From Sternotherus odoratus (Eukaryota > Chordata > Testudines > Kinosternidae): a stretch of DNA of 64,000 nt. The stretch is taken from assembly GCA_032164245.1 (NCBI GenBank), contig JAVMKO010000003.1, positions 132,935,924-132,999,923 of the forward strand. Direction: 5' to 3'. The position numbers were made by a program, and so were the translations under genes. How positions within the stretch are numbered: the first letter of the stretch is position 1; each line of letters starts with the position of its first letter. The notes under the pieces were generated by a model, which made no database searches, had not been told where the DNA came from, and saw nothing but the letters and a program-made list of their open reading frames with translations. Shown in pieces: positions 56,997 through 64,000 of the stretch.

Positions 56997-59269
56997 CTGC
57001 CCTTTATGGCTTTGAAAATCGCCAACCTTCATGCTAGAACAGTTTAAAATAAATTCTCCCGTATAAAACACTATGGGTGTTTCACCAAAAAGTTCCAAGA
57101 AGCAGTAGTGACACAATTGTAATACTGGAAGCATTAGTGAAGAATACTCTAGTATTTATTTGTATAAGGGCTGCTAGCGGTGATGAATTTGTGGTAAAGG
57201 TTATGAAGATCATGATGAGTTACCTTGATCTTTACAGAAGTGATCTAAACTCAGACAAGGGCTTGATTCAGCAAGTCACTGAGCTCCTCCTGGGAGGTGC
57301 TGAGCTCCCTTAACTCCCAGTGAACGATCAGACTCCTAATGATTTCAGTCTTTTGCAATGACATTGTGTGTCTTGCCAAGGGAAATCCTAAGGTGTGTGA
57401 TTTATGGGAACACCTAATATTGCTCATTTTCATGGTTCAACTAAAACCTTTTATTCCTGTCTCGTCTGAATACAATGCTGTATTTTCTTCTTAATGCCCA
57501 GTTCTGCCCTCAGATACTCTGGTCAGTGGGAGTTTCACGCAGGTATCTGAGGGCAGAGGTGGGCCTCTACTTTGGAAATATCTTTGATATTGACACAGAA
57601 AAATGACCATTTTCTGAAAACAGTGTGGAAGATAGTTTTCTGGAGTGTGAAGAGGCGAGAGAATGAGAGGAAAATATTCACCTTTCTTGTAGATTTTTTT
57701 TTTAAACTCTAAGACAATGGCATTACTCTAGATTTACGTTGGTGTAATAGAAACCAGAATCCTGCCCCATGGTCAGTGTGAAAACTGATAAATCAGTCAT
57801 TGCCCAAATGAGAATTGAAAAATCAAAGGCCTGATTTGCCTGTTGCTCACAAGAGTAATCCTGTTATAGTTGGTGGAATTACCTGTATAAAAGCAGTCTA
57901 ATTCTGGTTTTCTAATCAAATCAAAATTCTTTGGAATTAGAAACTGCCATTCTCAAAGACATTTTGGTTACGTAGTGCTGGTTAAGATGTGACATATGGC
58001 ATTTTTAATCTCTGATGTCTCCAATAAAAATTCCTCTAAAAAATTAAACATCCATATAGAACTTCTACATAACAGTGCATCTTCCTTTGGTGTCTGCCAA
58101 TCCCCTTTGCGTCTATATTCAGTGTAGCCAAGTAAACAAATCTTTTTCAGAAGTGTCCTGGGAAGTCAACAGACCAAAGCCCTGTTGATTGTTCTTTATT
58201 CAAGATGCATAGCATAATGTTATAATACTCAAACAATATTCATTAGGCAAAACAATTGCAATCATTATCTTATACAAAGTCAGACAGGGTAATTTCTTTT
58301 AAAATGAAGAAACTCTCCAGAGAAGATTCTGCTCCAGTTTTGTTTTTGTTTGTTTATTTTTGGCCAAATTGTTTTAGATAGCAATTACTGAAGTGTCAGT
58401 GACCTCTTGATTCAATTGAATTAGAAAACTTAAATGAAGTTTAACCAATATTGGTCTCTGCTCTCTTTAAGATAGAGCCTGGAAAGATACTATTAAAAAA
58501 AAATCCCCAATAGCAGCTTCACTTTGAAGCTGTGTGTAAATCAGGGTGGTGCTGAATCCTTCACGCAGTCCCCTGAAATTTGCAGGGACACTGTTTTTGG
58601 ACGTCCTTAGGAATGTTCTTAATGTATGCTGGATGTTTTTGTTCCCTTTATATATGGTTGGTTTCTGAATGTATCTTTCAGACTGATGTAATAAAGGTGG
58701 TTTGCTGATGTAGAGAAAGTCCAGCCAGCAACCTCAATACCATTTAATTCTGCTGCTGCTGCACTACCTGTATGCTACTAGGTAGCTGAATCCAGGATGT
58801 GGATGGCATGTCTATGTGGCATGTTATTTCTTGCAGGCACAGATATGCACAGTACAGTAGTTGGAATAATCTGCAGAAGTAAACTAGAGAAGTTTTTAGT
58901 GGACATTTTGATAGCAATCAATCAAAAACAGGGACTATTTCTTCTTCTTGGAACCCTCCAATGTGATTTCCACATCAGACCAAAAACACTGTAAGATTAA
59001 GTCAATATTAGAGTGACACTGCATTGATCTTTCTGATTTCATTACCCTAAATTATTATGGACTATGGTTTAAAAATACAATTCTAGAATTCTTATGAACA
59101 AGCGCATGATCCATGAGTATTTCTTTCCCATTCTAGTCATGAGACAGTAGACTAAATTTGTGCTTTTAACAAAATACCAATTTATTTGACATTTGGGTTG
59201 TAAAAGATTTTTAATGTTTGAAAGGGACACTTGATAAAGAAATTAGGTCACAGAAATAGAAGAAGACTA
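56997..59269. other. AT-rich DNA with foldback traces
   Basis: Small palindromic fragments lie at 57255-57330, 57484-57568 (CTGCCCTCAGATACTCTGG against GTATCTGAGGGCAGAGG) and 57720-57790. No exon is recognised; the 57077-57313 frame has no known motif. Confidence 0.4.
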
Positions 59270-59430
59270 ATAGCCCAGTCCTATACCACCCTCTATTTCC
59301 CTCCCCCCAACACTCCTTAAATCCATGAATAATCTTTACTCACAAAAATGGTCCCACTGAAGTCCTTTGTGCTTCTTGTGTGAGTAAGGACTACTCATGC
59401 CTGTAAAGGTTTTCAAGATTAGGATCTATA
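59270..59430. repeat. Foldback-family repeat
   Basis: AGCCCAGTCCTATACCACC, ATCTTTACTCACAAAAATGG, CCCACTGAAGTC and GTGTGAGTAAGGACTACTCATG form a diverged palindrome of the ancient foldback group. Confidence 0.5.
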
Positions 59431-62400
59431 ATTTAATGTGGAGTCATTTCCTGACAGACTATTGGTTTTGATTTTTTTTTTTTTTACTATTTCTCTTTGC
59501 TCACTAATTTTATGGGTTCCTTTTTTCTCCTAAAAAATGGTTGTTGCATCATTAATGATAGAGCTTATTATTGCTTTTAATATTTGAATTATATCTGAAA
59601 AAGCATGAAGATATATCCATTTCCCCAGGAGCATTTAAAGTAAGACATAAAAGAACCTTTGAGTTATACTTTGTATAATTTTAAAATAATTTTGGCATGT
59701 TTTCCCTCCTGGCAAGCAAAGTCTTTAACCTTATGGAACTTCGATTTGCAGTGACTTTCAAATGCAATAGTATTACATCAGTGATCCTGAAATGGTAAGG
59801 TCAAAAATACACAAAAAGTAATTAAGGGATCAAATGATTATAGTAAAGCAAACAGGAAAAATAAATGCCCCAAATACTGAGGGCCATATCCTGCTTGCCT
59901 TGTCCCCCAAAATTGTCCCACTGCAGCCTATTCAGATCTCATTTACACGAGTGAAAATCCAGAAAAATCCCCAAAGTCACCAGTGTAATGTAGATTAACT
60001 GAGATTAGATGTAGTTGAGACAGAATTACTTACATGTGAATAAAGCAAGCAGGATTTTGCCCTAAAGATACGTTAAATGTGAATGCATGTAGGAGAAAAA
60101 TGAAAACATTGGGATGAATTCTGCTGTCATTTATATTGATGCTGCCGTACTGAATTATTGACCTAACATTGGCACATATTAAAATCCGTATTTGCCACGT
60201 TTAAAATTGTTACATTTGAAACAATGAAATTGTAGTAGGTGGCAGACAAAAAAATAATCTGTTTCACAGGTTTGCTGGATTTTTCATGGAAACTTTTCTT
60301 TTTTGTTTTACAAGAAAAAAAAGGAGTGGGGAATGGTTGTTGGTGGAGTTACATAAATGAGAGCAGGTGCGGTCGTGCAGAGGTAACTATTCAGCATATG
60401 TAAGTGCAGTTGGAAAATCATTGTCTTGCAGAGAATACTCGAAATTGGTCCCTAATGGCCTTGGTTTTTGTCATATGGTCTTGATTATCAGCTAAAATTG
60501 CATTGCCAATGCCTTTAGTGTGAACTAGATGGATGAATAATTATTACGTGCATTGAATACCTTTCTGCAAGGAGGAACCAGGATGTCCCCTGGTCACCGT
60601 AGCTACCATTTCATCCTGCTGTCAGGACGACTATAAGTGGCCAATTCATCACTTCCTTATTATTATTATTTTTAATATGTAACAAACACACATATCTGTG
60701 CAAAGAATAGGCAATGTAAAATCCAAAATTGTGAGGAATAACTGCAAGACACAATTGTCTCTGAGATTACAGATTAAGGTGAGAAAGACCCATGGTGCCT
60801 CATCCTGTTTCTGAAGGCTTTACCTTGTCTTCGTATGTTTATAATCCCCTGTGAAGGTTATAGGAGTTTAAGAATTTCTAGTATTAAAGGAGGCACACAC
60901 AGGATAGCAAAAAGAAGTGTGTGTACTGACTAGTAGGATACCTTTCAGCTATGAATTACTCTCCTTATGCCTCTTAAAAGGGGTACCATTCCCCATCTCA
61001 CTTCCCTCTGCATTCATTTTGTTCCGTTATGCATTCACCAATAAAATAACTGAAGATTCCAGTAATGAGGTTAACAGAAATCTTGATAGCACTAAGAATA
61101 ATTCTCACTGGTATTCAAGAGTTCATCCCATCCCCCACGGAAGGAAAATGTGCTTGCAGGATCAGAAATGATAAGGTTCAGAACCACTCTAAGATCCATG
61201 ACCATGACCACACTGCTCATTCATCACTGGCATATTTATTGTAAATCATGGCCTTGTGTGACTGTTGCTTACGCGCTATGCAATCCTGACAATTAATGAT
61301 GAGGGCCACTAGCTCCTAAACAGGGTACTTTGAACTTCATTGCAAACACAAATAAACACAACAAATTGCGCTTCCTGTTGGGGCATTCTGAGTATCTGAT
61401 CAGAAGGATTATGTGGACAGAGCGGGAGAGGGCAGAAGCTTCTCAGAACAAGATTTTCAGTGTCTAAAGATATCCTGATTAATTGCTTGATGTCATTTGC
61501 CACAAAACCCTAATGAGGTGCCTAAAAACCAGTTTTGATTAAATAATCACCCCAACTATTCAGGTCTACTGATTATCTTTAGCCAGCTTTTTTAACTCTG
61601 GGTACCCATATTGAAATGGAAGAAAATATAAATAAATGTAAAAACATGCATTGTATAGTTTTCAATGTAAAGAAAAGAACGAAAAGAAATTATGAAAATG
61701 CTTTATCTGTCCCTCCACTCACAATTTTAGCATCGTTCATCAAAATTTCTCCAAATACATTATAGTCAGGAATAAATTAATCCTTGCTGTACATTTACCC
61801 TGGAAGTTCTACCCATTTTACACAAGAGAAGCCGTCAGTGACAGAACGGAATGCTGGAGTCCTGATTCTCACCTCCCCCCCCCCCCATTCAAACTACTAA
61901 ACACCGCCTAAACAGATTAAACATGTAGTACCAAATTCATCCTTGATGTAAAACCATTTACCAGTGGCACTGCATCAGAGAAGAATTTGGCCCTTGCAGA
62001 ACAATACTGTTTTATACACCCAACCATATATAACGAGGATATCCATATATTTCAGGAGCCTATTGATATAAAAAACCATGACTGAAACTTGAGTACTTTA
62101 TGATGTCTCCTTTTAACTTTCATTTCTAATTGAGAAAACTAAATTGATTGCATCATACGAGTCCCGATTGAGCTTTTTTTTTAAAAAACAAAAGCTAAAA
62201 ATGGCTCAGTCGAGCGACTGAAATGTTATCACAAGCCAGCAAGATCGATAATCTTAAAAAAAGAAAAGTTTTTGAGTGACAGTTTAAAAATGGGAAATTT
62301 AAATATATATCACCGCATTCAGTTCCATTGTGTACTGCATAAAATGCAATGGCAGTATGTTTTTAAGCAGTCCAGAAGGTGATTTATTAGTAACACTGAA

Positions 62401-63295
62401 TTTGTGTTTATGTTCCACACTGTAAACTACATTTATAGCGATATATCTGTATTAAGATATTAATGCTAGAAGTGCTACCTAAGCTTAACTTTACGAATAT
62501 AACTCAAAATGTATTTTATAGCGTTATAAATAGTAACATCAGTATTGACACTTGCTGTATCATCTATGTCCCTGGAAAACTGTGACTGATACTAAATGAA
62601 AATTCAAGCACCTGACAGTACATCAAGCATAACAGTGAATACCAACAATATTTCATGGCTCTCACTGTTGAGGCTCTCTCGTGTTCTGTGCTGAAGGAGA
62701 TTTAAATAAGGGGTGACAATTCCAAATATTCCTGTTTACAAAATTTGTGTGGATTATTAGATGGTATAGAGTTACTGGCCTGTAATTTCATGTTAACTTT
62801 GTGTATAAGTACAGTACATGACATTACACAATATAATGCACATTGTTTGCTATTTGTTAGGGATTGCTCATGAATGACATGCTTGTGACTTTACTTCTCA
62901 CTCGATCCTGTTCTGCAAGGTGTATAAGAGTCCCTCTGCATGGTGCTCCTAAACTCTCTCAACTCCCATTGATTTCAGTGGGGGCGTGGGACATGCAATA
63001 CATTTCAGGATATAAGAACTGAGGAATTGAGCCCTTAACTGGATAACTCACTAGTAAATTATCCCTAACTCAAATGTATTCTTTGCCTGCCATTGCATAT
63101 TCTTATTCTCTCTTATGCAAACACCCATGCACAATATGATGGTGCTATAAAAGTTTATATTGCCTCTTGTTTGAGATGACCTGTATAACTCATTCTTGTT
63201 TCCTTCTCTGGTGATTAATGTGGTCACCACAAACACAAGCAAATGGAAATTTCCTAGCATCTTATGTCATTACCATTTTCTCCAACGCTCATGTG
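59431..63295. other. Long repeat-poor AT-rich stretch
   Basis: A foldback fragment lies at 59880-60065 and another at 62935-63000 (CTCCCATTGATTTCAGTGGG). A C tract lies at 61876-61887. The remainder, especially 61560-62935, shows no repeat I recognise and is very AT-rich with homeodomain-type core words. It has no open frame of note. Confidence 0.4.
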
Positions 63296-63430
63296 AACTG
63301 TGTAAATATTATTATACATATATGTAAACTGAGGCTCAGAGCTGTTAAGTAACTTCCAAAATCACCTCATCAAATCAGTGACAGATTGGGGATTAGAACC
63401 CAGGATTGTCCAACCTTTGCTCTAACTAGA
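63296..63430 (-). mobile_element. SINE fragment, diverged
   Basis: TAAATATTATTATACATATATG, AAACTGAGGCTCAGAGCTG, TTAAGTAACTTCCAAAATCAC and GATTAGAACCCAGGATTGTCC are the complement of the body and B-box region of the tRNA-derived SINE. It ends near GCTCTAAC. Confidence 0.65.
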
Positions 63431-64000
63431 GATGTCATTGAGCCAAATTCTGCCCTCAGATACTCTATTTTAAATCCCAGTGAGAGTCGTGTAACCTACA
63501 TTATTCACTTGCATTATTCCCCATCATTTATAGCTACTATGGTCATTCTGATATGGTCACTATGATAAAAACCGCACTGCAATTTTGTCATTGCTATATG
63601 GTTTGATATTTTAGTCTCTCTCTTCCTTTTTCTACTTAGAAATACAAAGTATGAAGGAGAAATGATATTATTGATATGAGTGGATATTAGTGACCTCCAC
63701 AAATGCAGAATAAAAGTAGTTAATAGGACTACATTAATGCAGACTAGACACTTTTTAGTTCATGCTAGAAAGGTCTAGCATGGGGCAATTATAGCACAGC
63801 ATTTTAGTGTACTCTGCATCTCCTACCCCTGTAGCCCACAATATGGGGCTGAGTAGACAAGCCCAAATAAATCTTAATGCAGCGCCGTTACACTCCTTAT
63901 TAACAGGGTATATGTCTTGTCTTTATTTTGAAGCAAGAACTTTAATTTCCTGTGCCCTAAACCTCACCCACCCTGTCCCATGTTAGTAGTCCCATGATGG
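63431..64000. other. AT-rich DNA, nothing clear
   Basis: A foldback-family piece lies at 63440-63495 (GCCAAATTCTGCCCTCAGATAC). Nothing else is recognised up to the window edge. Confidence 0.35.

Noticed and set aside
57077..57313. 78-codon frame with plausible composition
   Set aside because: No motif, no splice context and it abuts a MITE fragment; kept only as unassigned DNA.

Overview
The window reads as nuclear DNA of a vertebrate, most likely a turtle or a close sauropsid relative. The basis is its repeat content: CR1 LINE fragments, copies of a tRNA-derived SINE with the layout of the turtle Cry/PolIII family, many short hAT, pogo/Tigger-like and palindromic DNA elements, and DIRS-like and Penelope-like remnants. 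This is family recognition from memory, without a database search. The background is AT-rich and CpG-poor, and almost all GC-rich islands are transposon interiors. I see no convincing exon of a host gene. The window looks intergenic or deep-intronic, and nearly all short open frames are chance frames or transposon sequence.

Layout. 0-5.5 kb: a TA-flanked GC-cored MITE (315-622), a foldback repeat, a small hAT (1795-2019), a MITE relic, a 90-bp Penelope-like insertion with a 15-bp target duplication (2326-2415), and a textbook hAT MITE with perfect 15-bp inverted repeats and 8-bp target duplication (3106-3688). 5.5-16.2 kb: SINEs, then on the minus strand the wreck of a DIRS-like retrotransposon, with reverse transcriptase at 11.3-11.7 kb and a tyrosine-recombinase fragment at 9.5-9.7 kb, then more MITEs. 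16.2-31 kb: SINE and hAT copies, a pogo-like element with a GC-rich tandem-repeat core (24033-24625), a CRE-like cluster (26.2-26.3 kb), a CR1 3' piece, a 66-bp TA microsatellite, and a 5S rRNA-derived retroposon bounded by a 12-bp target duplication (30384-30637).

31-50.7 kb: small hAT elements with 14-bp ends, a palindromic MITE (34.1-34.4 kb), a 950-bp pogo-like element (39420-40369), weak coding-like frames (43.1-43.9 and 45.8 kb), and a nested pair of pogo-like elements (49152-50481 containing 49362-50304). 50.7-64 kb: hAT relics, an inverted-dimer Penelope-like insertion with a 13-bp target duplication and hammerhead-like motifs (54522-54770), a 5'-truncated CR1 with recognisable RT motifs on the minus strand (55550-56930), and several kilobases of AT-rich DNA without recognisable repeats, which may hold conserved noncoding sequence.

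Nothing here forms an operon or pathway. The points of most interest are the 5S-derived retroposon, the two Penelope-like insertions with ribozyme-like cores, the DIRS-like fossil, and the recurrence of GC-rich tandem-repeat cores inside unrelated MITE families.
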